A stretch of 64,000 nt of DNA from Zingiber officinale (GCF_018446385.1 NC_055992.1:16648877-16712876); one strand, 5' to 3'; positions 12,440-24,312 are shown, counted from the first letter of the stretch. Numbers and translations are program-made. The notes: generated by a model from the sequence alone, not told the origin.

Positions 12440-13549
12440 TCAATCGGGATCAAACAAGGTATCATCAATGATTTTTGGTTCTATTTGAGATATCAAGGTG
12501 ACTTGGCTTCCTTCATTTCTAAAGTAAGATCGAGTTATCACTCCTTGAGTGATGTCTCCTACTATTTGATCTAAGGGATGATTTACATGAATCCTAGTAG
12601 GTCTTGATTCTTGATTTATTATAATTTCGGGTTCAAGTGGCAAAGATTCATTCTTCTCACCATCACTTTCTTGACCTTGATGATCTACTCCATCCAATGT
12701 TAACTTCTCTAATTCAAAACATATTTCTTCATCGTTTGTTCTTATAGAGTTCAAAGAAGGATTTTCTTCAAAGACAACATTTAGTGATTCTTCAACTAAT
12801 TTTGATCTTTTGTTGTAAATTCGGTACGCCTTGCTATGACTTGAGTAACCTACAAGGATCCCCTCATCCGCCTTAGCGGATAACTTTCCCAAATGATCTT
12901 TGGTGTTTAGAATATAGACCTTACACCCAAACACTCTAAGATGCTTAATTGTAGGTGGTTTACCAAACCACAACTCATGAGGTGTTTTTCCTAGAAACCT
13001 ATGTATTAATATTCGATTTTGCACATAACATGTCGTATTAATTGCTTCGGCCCATAGGAAGCTATGAAGTGAATATTCATTTAACATGCTCCGAGCGGCC
13101 TCTTGCAAAACCCTATTTTTCCTCTCAATAACTCCATTTTGTTGAGGAGTCCTAGGGGTGGAAAATTCATGTTTATATCCTTTTTCTATGCAAAAATTTA
13201 TGAATCTATCATTTTCAAACTCACCTCCATGATCACTTCTTATCTTGTTTATCTTATGAGCCTTTTCATTTTCTACTCTATTACAAAAAGCAATCAAGGT
13301 ATCTAGAATTTGATCCTTATGTTTCAAGAAAAACACCCATGTATATCTAGTGTAATCATCCACAATCACAAAGCAATATCTACTACCATTTAAAGAAATA
13401 TATTTACTACTATCAAATAAATCCATGTGAATAAGCTCCAAAGCATTTGAGGTACTTACAACATTTTTACCTTTATGAGTAGCTTTGATTTGCTTACCCA
13501 TTTGGCATGCATCACATATTTTGTCTTTTTGAAACTTCAACTTTGGCAA
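12440..13549 (-). pseudogene. Copia B integrase
   Basis: The frame holds the end of the zinc-binding region (CDACQMGKQ), and the core with HMDLFDSS, IRSDHGGEFEND and NGVIERKNRVLQEAARSML, which supply the D, D and E catalytic residues. The copia C-terminal region follows (KTPHELWFGKPPTIKHLRVFGCKVYILN, GILVGYSSHSKAYRIYNKR). It would insert the cDNA copy into the genome. It is bounded by stops on both sides, so it is not joined to protease or RT. Confidence 0.92.
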
Positions 13550-13552
13550 TCC

Positions 13553-14155
13553 TTACATCAACTCCTTCTTTGAAAGGTTTTTGATATTCTTCATGTTGGT
13601 GTGAGCGAGTCTCCGGTGCCAAAGCCACGTCTCCTCTTCTTTGGACATGAGACACTTAGCAAAAACATTAGTAGCACCAAATAGTTCAACTTGATAAATA
13701 TTCTCTCTTCTATGGCCTATGAGAATATTGGTGTTTAGTTCACTATGCTTGATTAGGCATTGAGATGAGTTGAACTCAACTCCATAACCCGAATCACATG
13801 GTTGACTAATACTTAGAAGATTAAAGACCATACCTTTCACTAATAGCACATTTTTTATTACAAATTTTTCCGAAATTCTAATATCTCCTATTCCTATAAC
13901 TTTTAATTCACCACTATTACCAAAAGAAACGGTACCTTTACTTTTGTGTCTAAATGATGAAAATTTTGATGAGTCCCCCGTCATATGCTTAGAACATCCA
14001 CTATCTACGAACCATGTTGTTGGATGCTCCCCCTCGGCGCATGCCTGTTTAAACACGATAAACCAAATGTTTTGGTACCCAAACTTTGGGTCCGGTAGCA
14101 TCAATAAAAAATTGCTTGGGTACCCAAGCTTGAACAAACTTAACTCTTGAAGCAT
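13553..14155 (-). pseudogene. Copia B protease and integrase N-terminus
   Basis: Contains the retropepsin-like motif WFVDSGCSKHMTGD with the catalytic Asp, then VIGIGDIRIS, and the start of the integrase zinc-binding region (WLWHRRLAHTNMKNIKNL). A stop after KKELM (about 13550-13555) cuts it from the integrase core. A frame change near 14150-14170 cuts it from gag; the missing linker (KFMSLISRNHASRVKFVQAWVPK) is read in another frame at 14049-14297. Confidence 0.88.
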
Positions 14156-14167
14156 GATTTCTACTAA

Positions 14168-15688
14168 TTAGAGACATGAATTTAACTTCCTTATCTTGTG
14201 ATTTAAACCTAGTCCCGCTTTGTTGTACACACCCCTTTGAGCTCCTAGAATCATGTCTAAATACTTTGAGTTTGAAGTAAATTTTTCTAGAGCACATCTA
14301 AGATCATCAACTTGTAATTTCAACGATACATTTTCCTTTTTAAGATCATCAAAATCATTTTTGTCATTTTCATGAAGCATGCAAGTTTCACATGACACAA
14401 TTTCATTTTTAAATGATTTCAAGTCATTTTGCAATTTCTTAACCTTCCCTTTTGATTTAGCTAGTGCGTTGGTTAAGCATGCAATGGTGGCATACATCTT
14501 ATCAAGTTTGGAAGAAATTACCTCGTCATCACTAGATGATGACTCACTTGAAGACTCCACATCCTCTCCATGACTATCTTCATCTTCACTATCTTCAACA
14601 TGGCTTAAGGCCATGAGAGCCATGTGCTTTGAGCTCTTCCTTTCATCTTCTTCCAATGAGCTTGACGATGAGTCATCCCATGTGGCTTTCAAAGCCTTCT
14701 TCTTTTTCTTGATCTTTTCCTCTTGTTTCTTCAACTTTGGACACTCCGTTTTGTAGTGCCCCTTTTTCTTGCATTCATAGCAAATAACATCATTCTTAGT
14801 CTTAGAATCCACAAGAGATTTACCTTTTCTCTTTTCATCATTGAAAATCTTCTTAACATCCTTTTTGTCAAACTTCCTTGAATGTCTCATCATTCTTCGA
14901 ACAAAGTTTGCCATTTCACTAGATGATAGCTCTTCATCACTATCACTATCACTATTTTGTTCAGATTCGGAAGATGACTCCTTCTTCTCCTTTTTCTTTT
15001 CCTTGTGCTTCTTTTTGCTCTTTTCACCTGCAACCAAAGCTATACCTTTCTCTTTGTGGCTTGTGTTAGCTTGCTCATGTAATTCAAGTTCACAAAATAA
15101 TTCATCCAACTTTACTATTGACAAATCCCTTGGTACCTTATAGGCATCCACCATGGATGACCATAATGAGTTTCTTGGGAAGGATTTTAAAGCATACCTT
15201 ATGAGGTCTCGATTCTCTACACTCTCTCCAACTGAATGAAGACCGTTTAGGAGTTCCTTGAACCTCCCATGTAGTGAACTTACCGTTTCTCCCTCCTTCA
15301 TTGTGAAATTTTGGAGTTGATTTATCAAGAGATCTCTCTTTGCAATTCTTGAATCCTTGGTGCCTTCATTTAGCTCAATGAGCTTGTCCCATAAATCCTT
15401 GGTACTCTTGAAAGGTCCAACCTTGTTGAGTTGTTCCGAGCTTAATCCACATTGGAGAGTCACAATCGCCTTTGTATTTGCTTGAGCCTTCATTTTTTGT
15501 TCAATAGTCCACCTTGATGATTCAAGTATTCTTCCATTTTCGGTTGGCGCCATGAATCCCTCCGTGATTGAGAACCACATGTCAATCTCGGTCATAAGAT
15601 AGTGTTCCATGCGGCTCTTCCAATACACGAAATTACTGCCTTCATAGAATGGTGGTCGTGAAGTGCTATGTCCCTCCTTCAAAGACAT
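14168..15688 (-). pseudogene. Copia B gag (SIRE type)
   Basis: The first ATG after the primer site is at 15688 (MSLKEGHSTSRPPFYEGSNF); the longer open frame runs back into the primer site without an ATG. Residues 15-200 are the copia gag core (YWKSRMEHYLMTE, DLWDKLIELNEGT, MKEGETVSSLHGRFKELLNGL). An acidic/serine-lysine region and a CCHC zinc knuckle (CYECKKKGHYKTEC) follow, then two further acidic serine clusters and a coiled-coil-like tail. The length suits SIRE gag. It ends by frameshift close to the protease. Confidence 0.9.
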
Positions 15689-15744
15689 CTTGTAGCTCTT
15701 TAATTTGTGCTTTCTTGGCGATGAATCCTCAAAAGCAAACCAAT

Positions 15745-15756
15745 GCTCTGATACCA
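15745..15756 (-). other. Primer binding site of copia B (tRNA-Met type)
   Basis: The minus strand reads TGGTATCAGAGC two bases from the LTR terminus at 15759. Confidence 0.93.
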
Positions 15757-16416
15757 CTTGTTAGGATCGGTTGAGCTAGAGGGGGGGTGAATGGCTCACT
15801 TCGTTTTCTTGATCAACTTGATTTTGCGTAGCGGAAACTCGAAGGCAATGCTAACTCGGATATTTACTTGGTATCCACCTCCCCAAGGAGGTAACTAGTT
15901 CAAGGATCCACACCACTCACACTCTTCCACTATCAAAAATCCTCCTTCTCGGAATCACACCGAAGGTGGAGAAACCTTACACAGTTACAACCCTCCCTCT
16001 CCAAAGTAAACAATCACACTCACCACAATGAAGAAGAAAAGAAATATTACAGACTTTAGAAAGGTTTCTTCTTCGCTGCGTGAGATTTGAGAAAGTAGCG
16101 AGAGGGAGATTCTGAACTTGAGCACCTTTTGAAGATCTTGAGCACTTGAGAGAATTGAGACCTTGGAGAGCAATGGAACAATATTTCTTTGTTTTCGTGT
16201 CTCTTTTCTTTTTCTTTCATGCCTTTAAACATTGAGAAAACTAGCTGTTTCTCACGTAGCCGTCGCCGTGAATCGATTGGAGTCATATTTGGATCGATTC
16301 ATAAGTATCCGTTGGAAACCATCACGTCACGATCAACGGCTTAGATTGCTTCACTTGAGTTTGAATCGATTGGTGCAATTCTTGAATCAATTCGGACCAC
16401 TGCTCGTGAGATCGCA

Positions 16417-16860
16417 GCTCTGTGGATCGATCGCCCGATCGATTGAGTAACCTCAATCGATCGGCTGATCGATCCAAGGGAAATCTGTGCTATGCACAGA
16501 GGCTTCCTGGAGCAATCGCTCGATCGATTGAATTGCCCCAATCGATCGGCTGATCGATCCAGAAGCATTCTGTGCTTCGTACAGAAGCTTCCTGGATCGA
16601 TCGCTCGATCGATTGGATTGCCTCAATCAATCGGCTGATCGATCCAAAAGCATTATGTGCTTCGCACATAAGCTTCCTGGATCGATCGTTCGATCGATTG
16701 GATTTCCCCAATCGATCGGCTGATCGATCCAGAAGCACTCTGTGCTTTGCGCAGAGCCTTCCCAATCGATCAGCTGATCGATTGGCTTCCTTCCAATTAA
16801 TCGACTGATCGATCCAGAGGCATTCTACCTCACAGCCGTGTCTAAATCGATTTTCCAATC
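16417..16860 (+). repeat. 85-bp tandem repeat rich in GATCGATCG palindromes
   Basis: The GCTTCCTGG marker recurs at 16502, 16587 and 16672, with a decayed fourth copy near 16756, giving an 85-bp period. Each unit has two GATCGATCG-type palindromes around a short spacer and a second small inverted repeat (TCTGTGCTTCGTACAGA type). Similar but less regular palindromes occur in the solo LTR at 52930-53300. Confidence 0.85.
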
Positions 16861-16904
16861 GATTTCTGATACGTGAGGGATCATGCATCCAGCTTTATGA
16901 TCTA

Positions 16905-17065
16905 CAGGAACTTCTTTTGCCAAGAATCGGGTCCTCAACCTTCTTGGACTTCTCTTGCCTTGCATCCGGTCTTCTGACCTGCAAGAATTCTTCTGCCAAG
17001 AATCTGGTCCTCAACCTTCTTGGACTTCTCTTGCCTTGCATCCGGTCTTCCGACCTGCAAGAACT
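16905..17065 (+). repeat. Tandem duplication of about 77 bp in copia B LTR
   Basis: The block from CTTCTTTTGCCAAGAATC through CGACCTGCAAGAA occurs twice in a row with very few differences. Confidence 0.85.
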
Positions 17066-17519
17066 TCTCCTGCAAACTCACACTGTATATTAGATCCAAT
17101 GTATTAACCTAAACTTAAATAATTGTCAACACATTGAAACTTCCAGGGCATGATTGCACCAATAATTCACTCTTCTCATCCTTTCCGGAGTCGCCTTTGA
17201 AGTCCTCTTCCTCGGCCTTCGTCCCTCAGATGCACCTGAGCCCACGGCTCCTCTCCGTGCCATCCTTCACGCTACCTTGAAGTCCACTTCCCTCAGCTCC
17301 ACCCCATTGCTCCTCGTCTGACGGTCCCTCAGATGTCTTCCACACCATCCTTCACCGACTCAAGGATCCGAGCCCTTGGATGAGTTTTCCACACTTGGCC
17401 GCACCAAGTTCTCATGTGTTCCACCAAGTCCTACAAGACTCAAACACATATCAAATACATATGAAAGCCTAACTTAAACTCTTTGACACACATCAAAACC
17501 TAGGTCGATTGCACCAACA

Positions 17520-17717
17520 GTTCATTCCTGTCTTAAGCGTCCTAACTTAGCTGGTAGTCAAGCTAGTGATGATGTTGGATCGGGCCTTTTATATCTCGGT
17601 CAGGCGAACCACTCACCTTCCCAGCCAGTGATAGTGGGGTGTTGACCTCCTTGACTTTGACCTCCATTGCGGCGAAGACTTTTCCCAAGGAGGGCCCTTC
17701 CTTTTCACTGCATCACA
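17520..17717 (-). repeat. Left (3') LTR remnant of Tat 1
   Basis: Matches 28604-28797 of the right LTR (TTCATTC..TCTTAAG..GTCCTAACT; GATGTTGGATC; CTTTTCCCAAGGAG). Ends GCATCACA at 17717 and is followed by TGCCTCCCTTCAAG, a pyrimidine tract that is the polypurine tract on the minus strand. The rest of this LTR is expected left of copia B, outside the window. Confidence 0.88.
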
Positions 17718-18463
17718 TGCCTCCCTTCAAGTCTAGTCGAAGGAGACTATAGTCCGACTGACTAGACCATTCTGTGAACAGATTCCATCCCGATCGGCCT
17801 TCCTTACTATGTGAACCACAGGATAGGCCCGCTTCTTGCTGATCGATCGTTTAAAGGTGGTCGCTTGGTCATAAACATGCTCCCTTGATCCAATCGGTTA
17901 AACCAAGGTTTACACTCAAAATGACTTTTTCCTCCATCTGTCCTGGAGGAACGCGAGCTAGCTTGATGTCACCCCAATTTCTCAAGAAGCATGCAAATCC
18001 CTTTCCATTAATGCAGAGCAAGTTCCCATACTCGCCTTAATTGTCGACCTATGGTAGCACGTCATGTGTCATGCTCGCAGCCGTCACACGCCTGACGTGA
18101 CATGCACTGATGGTGAGGTTTGGCGGTTTGAATTCAATGGTTGGATCTTCGCATAGGTTTTCATGACCTAGATCGGACGGCTTCGGTCGGGCAAGTGCAA
18201 TGTTTATAAACCCGCAGCGTCGGCTTCTCGTCCGCACTTGCGTCTTCCTCTATGTTTCCGGCAACCACTGCTCCTCTGCATCATTCGCTCCGACGACCAC
18301 CTGCGTTTCTTTCCCAGCGATCTCTTCCTTTTCCAGTAAGCTTTCTCCTTTGCTTCTATTTTCACTTTGCTCCGGTTGCCTTCTCGCGGCCCTTTGGGTT
18401 TCTTTCGACTGCCTTTCCTTCCCCCAACTAGCTTTTCTCTCTGTTTTTCCTTTTATTTTTGCC

Positions 18464-20764
18464 ATGGCAAGTTCTTCGCAGCCGTCAGTCGTCGTTCCCG
18501 GACTCTGGTATACCACCATGGAGTCTCGGTTCAATGCGGGTGATGCGGAGGCTCTAAAAAATGCCTATGAACTCCCCCCCCCCCCCCGGGCACGAGATCG
18601 TTCTGCCTTCTCCATCCGATCGGCCCAATAATCTCTCGATCAGCACCATATGTCTGTTCAGAGACCACTTTGTCGCCGGTCTGCGATTCCCCATCCATCC
18701 TTTCATTATCGCCGTTTGTAAATACTTCCGCATCTCCCTCCCCCAACTCGTGCCGAACTCTTTCCATTTGCAGTGCGGCGCCACTATCTTGTTCCGGCTG
18801 CACGGCATCCCTCTCACTCCTCAGGTCTTCCATTACTTCTATTACCCCAAGCAATCTGAGTCGGGGACCTTCCTTTTCTAGTCTCGGGTTGGCCTAGTTT
18901 TCTTTGACAAAATGTCGACCTCTAATAAACACTAGAAAGAATACTTATTTTTCATGCGTCTCCCCGAGCAACTAGAATTCATGACCCGTTGGCAACTTGA
19001 AGTGGTGCCTCAGCCCGACCTGAAGCGATATAAGATCCAATCGGATTATCTCCACGCGACTTCTATGCTAGCTGATCAAAAGTATCACATCCATAAGTTG
19101 CTGCTTAAGGGTGTTCTCTATATCTTCGAACTCAGCCTGATCCACACCCGGCTACCGACCAGCCTAAGTATGCCACCACTTTATCCTTTCCCTTTGACGC
19201 TAACTGATTTTTCTTTTTCTTCTGCAACCAGTGTCATGATGCGAGCACGGATGGTCGACAAAGCAAAGCTTTCGGATGTCATGATCAAGGCGGTGTCCAC
19301 CAAAGAGATGACGAGCCAAGGTCTGCAACCAGTCGACCCTCACGAAGACCCACTCGGGGCGAGCGAGGAGACGCCCGCAGAAATAGGCGAGGGCACGGCC
19401 AGCCATGCGCCGAGCGAAGGGGCCACCCCGATCTCCCGACCTCAGACGGAGCAGCGCCCCATCCTTCCTACCGAGGAACCCTCTGGATCGGCCTCCTTTG
19501 ACGTGTCGTTGACCCGACGCAAGAGGCGCTGAGCGGAGCCATCTTCGCGCTCCGCTACCTCGGGTGCGCAATCGGTCGAGAGGGTCGACACTTCGACTTT
19601 GGCTCTGCTCCAAGCAACTGTGGAGGCATCATCGTTCGAGCGGGAGCCCTCCTTGGCCGAGCTGCAGCAAGGGATCGTGGCCTTAGCACCCGTGGCCTTT
19701 CTGCCGTCACCACCAAAGCCTGTAGCAGTCCAACGGTTCAGGATTTTACTAGCTTCTAGTCCAGTGACCTCCTCCCACTCGGCTCCGAGCGGCCAACGAT
19801 CTGTCACGGTGATCCTCCATCTGCCAACGGACGACTACAGTGAGTCGAGCGCCTAATCCCGGATACCCGAGCACCAGATCCTCATCCGTGGGTCGCTCGT
19901 CGAAGTCTGGGAGGATGCCCGGGCCCATGCGATGATGCTACCTCCGGGTGCCCTGGCCAATAGCCACACCCAAATGGCCACCAGGGTAAGTTTGTTAAAG
20001 TGAATTCCCGCTTACCTCCGTTCGACTATAATATCTTTCTCCTTTACTTGCAGTATTGGATGGAGAGCCTAGTCATGTGCCACCGGCTCACCTTCCTGGA
20101 GGACAAGTTCAAGAAACTCAAGTTTTCGAGTGGTGCCTCCTCCTCCCAAGGGCCATCAATCTCCAAGGTCGAGAAGCTGAAGGCTGACTTGGAGAAGAGT
20201 AATAAGCTTCTGGTGGCTGAGCGGAAAAGGTCCGCCGACCAGGAGGTGATGCTAGCTCAGTACAAAAAAAAAAAAATCACCACCTTCGATAAGAAGATAG
20301 AGTCGGCCACCGCTCGGAAGCAACGGGCCATCAATGACCTCGAGTTGAAGAACCAAGAGGCTCGGAAGCTCGGCCAAAAGCTTAAGGAGGCCGAGGACTT
20401 TTTGGTGGTCGAGTGGAATAGCCGCTCGACTGAGGAGAAGTCCCTCCGAGACCAAGTGGCCTCCCGAGATGCTGCATTGGTCACCGCCAAGGACGAGCTG
20501 GAGGGCTCTCGCACGACGTTGCGGATCTACCAGGGCACCGAAGGGAGTAGATTTGAAACCATGAAGTAGGCTTACCTTCGTTCGGATGCGTTCTGCGACA
20601 GATTCACCGATCGGACCCTTCACTTGTTTGACTTGTCGATCGAAGGGACGATCATTCAACTTCACGAGGGGGGTCACTTGCCGACCATTGTGATAAAGAA
20701 AGTCATAAGTCGGGATAAGCTCACAGCCGCTCTGCCCGACGACATGTTAGACTACTTAGAGTGA
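18464..20764 (+). pseudogene. Tat 1 antisense ORF (putative gypsy-type transposon domain)
   Basis: Starts at MASSSQPSVVV (18464). The domain GLRFPIHPFIIAVCKYFRISLPQLVPNSF matches the family annotated in plants as putative gypsy type transposon (Transposase_28). A disordered Pro/Ser/Glu region (19.3-19.9 kb) and a lysine-rich coiled coil (20.06-20.56 kb) follow; the final Asp-rich stretch ends DDMLDYLE at 20762-20764. Two gaps look like introns: GT at 19168 to AG at 19231, and GTAAG at 19986 to CAG at 20053. Lesions are a poly-C run at about 18574-18587 that shifts frame, and TAG at 20567. The function of this ORF in Tat elements is not known to me; it faces pol. Confidence 0.82.
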
Positions 20765-21119
20765 GGCTAAGAGCTTAATCTTTGTAATCCCTCCTTTCGT
20801 AAGCTTTTCCAAGTATTAATGCATGCCCAGCCATTTGGCGGGACTTTTTCTCATTTTTTTTCACATTCCGGTCTTCTTTTAGTCGTTTGTAGCCTCCTAC
20901 TTCCTCAGTTCGATCGTGATTTTATGCACTTCCGCTCGATTAGCCTTTCTTTTTAAGTCGTTGGGCCTGAAGTATCCTGGTGTGTTTTCTCAAACGAGCC
21001 CTTCATTTGACCTTTTGGGGGCTTTCGGGCAACCCTTATCTGCAACCAACCGTTCGACCGCCTACGTAGTCTTGGGTCTGTCGTTACCACTTGCCTAGTT
21101 GATGAAGCTTCGGATATGA

Positions 21120-21790
21120 TGTCACCGCTTTACGGTTTGAAGCAGGTTCGCCTTTAACGGTGCCGCTCGATGATTTGGCGAAGACTCGAGTTTAACGTCT
21201 TCGCTCAATGATTTGTTGGGGACTCGAATTTAACGTCGCCGCTCGACGGTTTGGCGAAGACTCAAGTTTAACGTCGCCACTCGATGATTTGTAGGGACTC
21301 GAGTTTAACGTCGCCGCTCGACGGTTTGGCGAAAACTCAAATTTAACATCGCTGCTTGACGATTTGTTAAGGACTTGAGTTTACGTCGCTGCTTGACGGT
21401 TTAGTGGAGACAAGGGTTTAAGGTCGCCTCTCGACCGTTAGTGGAGACGAGGGTTTAAGGTTGCCGCTCGACCGTTGGTGGAGACGAGGGTTTAAGGTCA
21501 CCGCTCGACCGTTGATGGAGACGAGGGTTTAAGGTCACCGCTCGACCATCGATGGAGACGAGAGTTTAAGATAGTCGCTCGACCTTTGTGGGAGATGAGG
21601 ATTTAAGGTCGCCGCTCGACCGTTGGGGGAGATGAGAGTTTAAGATTGCCGCTCGACCGTTGGGGGAGACAAGAGTTTAAGGTCGCCGCTCGATCGTTAG
21701 GGGAGACAAGCGTTTAGCGTCGCCGCTTGATGATTTGCTTATACTTGCACCCGGGTTTAAGGTCGCCGCTCGACCGTTGATAGAGACACA
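21120..21790 (+). repeat. 37-bp tandem array between Tat 1 antisense ORF and integrase
   Basis: About 18 degenerate copies of a 37-38 bp unit with the core CGCCGCTCGACCGTTGG and the spacer GAGACGAGGGTTTAAGGT. The left half of the array uses a GACGGTTTGGCGAAGACTC variant and the right half a GACCGTTGGGGGAGAC variant. It lies in the region between the convergent pol and antisense ORF, where hypervariable tandem repeats are known in this lineage. No coding frame is expected here. Confidence 0.9.
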
Positions 21791-21934
21791 CTTAAAAGAG
21801 GCCTTTTCTTTTTTATTCAAACTTTTCCCTGCACTCGGCAAACACACAATAGCCGCAACATACAAGATTCACTTGCTCACCTCTCATCCAGCCCTGTAGG
21901 GTTGCAGATGGTTCGCGCTCCAAGGCCTCTCAAG

Positions 21935-23088
21935 CTACCTCTCCTCTTCGTCCTCCAAATAATAGGTGCTCAAACAGAGCTTCTGCACGACCTTGAATGG
22001 TCCCGCCCTTAGTGCCTCGATCTTGGTGACATCGCCGACTGGCTTCACTTTCTTCCAGACGAGATCACCGACCTGGAAGGATCTCGGGATCACCCGTCGA
22101 TTATAATTCTGCCTCATACGTTGCCGGTAGGCTGTCAGCCGAACAGCGGCTTTCGCCCACGTTTCATCCACCAAGTCAAGCTCCATCATCCTTCGCTCAG
22201 TGTGCCCATCATCGTAGTGTTGTACCCGATCAGATTCTACCCCGACCTCCATCGGGGCGACCACTTCGCCGTCGTATACCAAGTGAAAGGGGGTCATGCC
22301 TGTGCCTTCCTTTTGGTCGTGCAGATAGCCCATAACACACTTGGGAGCGCATCAACATAGCTACCTCCGATGTGGTCGAGCCGAGTATAAAGGATTCGAA
22401 GGATCTCCCGATTGGTGACTTCAGCTTGCCTGTTTCTCTACGAATAGGCCACGGAAGTGAAGGATTGCTGGATACCACACCACTCCCTGAGCCTCTGACC
22501 AGCGAGTTGTCTTCCATTGTCTGAGACGAGTCAGCGAGGGATGCTGAACCGACAGATAATGTTCTGCCATACGAACTTGATGACCATCTGCTCAGTTATT
22601 TTGGCTAGGGGCTCGGCTTCAACCCATTTGGAGAAGTAGTCCACCGCAACAAGCAGGAACTTTTGTTGACCGGTCTCCATGGGGAATGGTCCTATGATGT
22701 CCATGCCCCATTGGTCGAATGGATAAGATACAGTGGAAACCTTCGTTTCCTCTATAGGTCGGTGCGAGAGGTTATGGTACTTTTAGCAGGATAAGCACGT
22801 GACCACCGTCCGAGCGGCATCCTCCTGGAGGGTCGGTCAAAAATATCCGACCAGAAGAATTTTCCTCGCTAATGAGCGGCTACCCAGATGCCCTCCGCAG
22901 GATCCTTGATGCACTTCTTGCAGTTTGTAGTCAGCGTCCTTCAACCCGACGCACTTGAGTAGAGGCCTAGAGAAGGCCTTCTTGTACAACTGATCTCCGA
23001 TCAAGGTGAATCGTCCGGCTCTTTTCCTCAACAGGCGAGCCTCTTCCTGATCGGGCGGCGTAACCCCCGTATGTAAGAATTCTATCAA
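21935..23088 (-). pseudogene. Tat 1 integrase (multiple stops)
   Basis: The N-terminal zinc-binding region is at 22837-23088 (KLQEVHQGSCGGHLGSRSLARKILL). Interrupted core pieces follow on the minus strand (MDIIGPFPMETGQQKFLLVA, DYFSKWVEAEPL and VSDNGRQ neighbourhoods). The C-terminal part at 21935-22333 reads TPFHLVYDGEVVAPMEVGV and FQVGDLVWKKVKPVGDVTKIEALRAGPFKVV, as in plant gypsy integrases. Stops near 22835 and 22440 and frame changes show decay. Confidence 0.88.
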
Positions 23089-23097
23089 AGATGTCCT

Positions 23098-24096
23098 TCA
23101 ATCATTTGGGAAGATGAGCCCCTCCATTCGATCAATATGAGCCACCAAAGATACCTGCTCAATTGGTTGCGCTATGACGATCGACAATAGTGAACTGGCT
23201 AGCTTGGCTAGCTCGTCTGCAGCCTGATTTTCTGACCGAGGGATCTTCTGTATGAAAACCTCCCAGAAATTGGCTTTCAACTTTTCGAAGGCTTCAGCGT
23301 AGAGCTTGAGCTGGGCGTTACTTATCCCGAACGTCTCGGTTAGTTGTTGCGAGGCCAGCTGAGAGTCCAAATGGATGAGGACCTTGACAACTCCTACATG
23401 CCAAGTGGCCTGTAAGCTAGTAATCAGTGCCTTATACTCCGCTACGTTATTGGTGGCTTTGTAGTCCAGCCGAACGGACAGTTGTATCCGGTCTTCTTGT
23501 GGTGAGATGAGCAATACACCGATGTTGCTCCCTTGCCGAGTGGACGAACCATCCACGTATATCCTCCAAACGACCTTTTTCTCGGGGCTTTGGACTTCAG
23601 TAACAAAATCTGCCAAGGATTGTGCCTTGATAGCCGTACGGGATTGATACTGGATATCGAATTTACTAAGCTCCGTCGTCCATTTGATTAGCCGGTCGGA
23701 TGCCTTAGGATTGAGAAGGACTCTTCCGAAGGGACTATTGGTCATCACGATTATCAAGTGAGCGAGAAAGTATGAGCGAAGCCTTCGTGCAGCGAGCACT
23801 AAAGCATAAGCTAACTTCTCAAGACCAGTGTAGTGGGACTCAGTATCTTTTAATATGTGGCTTCAAAAGTACACTGCTTGTTCTCCATCATTCTGCCTAA
23901 CTAATGTCGAACCGATCGCATACTCTGTAGATGACAAGTAGATCCGGAGTGGTTCACCGACACATAACTTAGCTAGGATAGGAAGAGAGTTGAGATATTC
24001 TTTGAGCTCTTCGAACGCCCGATCGCACTCCTCATCCCATTGAAATTTTGTCATCCGGTGCAATATTTTGAAGAATGGTAGGCTCCGATTAGACAA
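23098..24096 (-). pseudogene. Tat 1 RNase H and second (archaeal-type) RNase H
   Basis: The frame at 23863-24096 is the retroviral-type RNase H start (FQWDEECDRAFEELKEYL, LRIYLSSTEYAIGSTLV). The frame at 23098-23799 contains the rest (RRLRSYFLAHLIIVMTN), then a second complete RNase H: WRIYVDGSSTRQGSNIGVLLISPQ, NNVAEYKALI, LDSQLASQQL and QAADELAKLAS, supplying the D-E-D-D residues. A second RNase H placed this way is known for Tat elements and supports the lineage call. The two frames are separated by a stop near 23860. Confidence 0.9.
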
Positions 24097-24312
24097 CTTA
24101 GAGATGAATCTGGACAGCGTCGTGATCCGACCGGTGCGACGCTAAGCTTCCTTCAAATTTCGAGGTGGTGGCATGTCTTGCAGTGCTTTTACTTTGCTTG
24201 GATTTGCCTCAATTCCCCGCTCGGTGACGATGTAGCCTAAGAAGCGCCCGCTCTTCGCGCCGAACATGCACTTGCTCGGATTTAGCTTTATCCCATAGGT
24301 CCTAAGTGTCTG

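Larger units (their letters stand above)
11495..17519 (-). mobile_element. SIRE-like Ty1/copia retrotransposon (copia B), 3' part interrupted
   Basis: The minus-strand order is 5' LTR (15759-17519), tRNA-Met primer site, gag with an acidic/serine-rich C-terminal region and zinc knuckle, protease, integrase, RT. The large gag, the protease motif WFVDSGCSKHMTGD and the long LTR point to the SIRE/Maximus lineage. RNase H and the 3' LTR are absent in the window because the Del/Tekay-like LTR breaks the element at 11494/11495. Copia B itself lies in the left LTR of Tat element 1, whose sequence resumes at 17520. Several stops and frameshifts make it non-autonomous. Confidence 0.92.
15759..17519 (-). 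repeat. 5' LTR of copia B (1761 bp)
   Basis: Begins TGTTAGGATCGG on the plus strand and ends CCAACA. Its first 70 bp resemble, in reverse complement, the end of the solo LTR at 52225-53816 (shared TTCACC..CCCTC..CTCTAGC), so both belong to the same lineage. The base after it, 17520, resumes Tat element 1. It contains the 85-bp tandem array and a second duplication, listed separately. Confidence 0.92.

Noticed and set aside
21120..21790. CRISPR-like array
   Set aside because: The units are contiguous, degenerate 37-bp repeats without unique spacers, in a plant retrotransposon.
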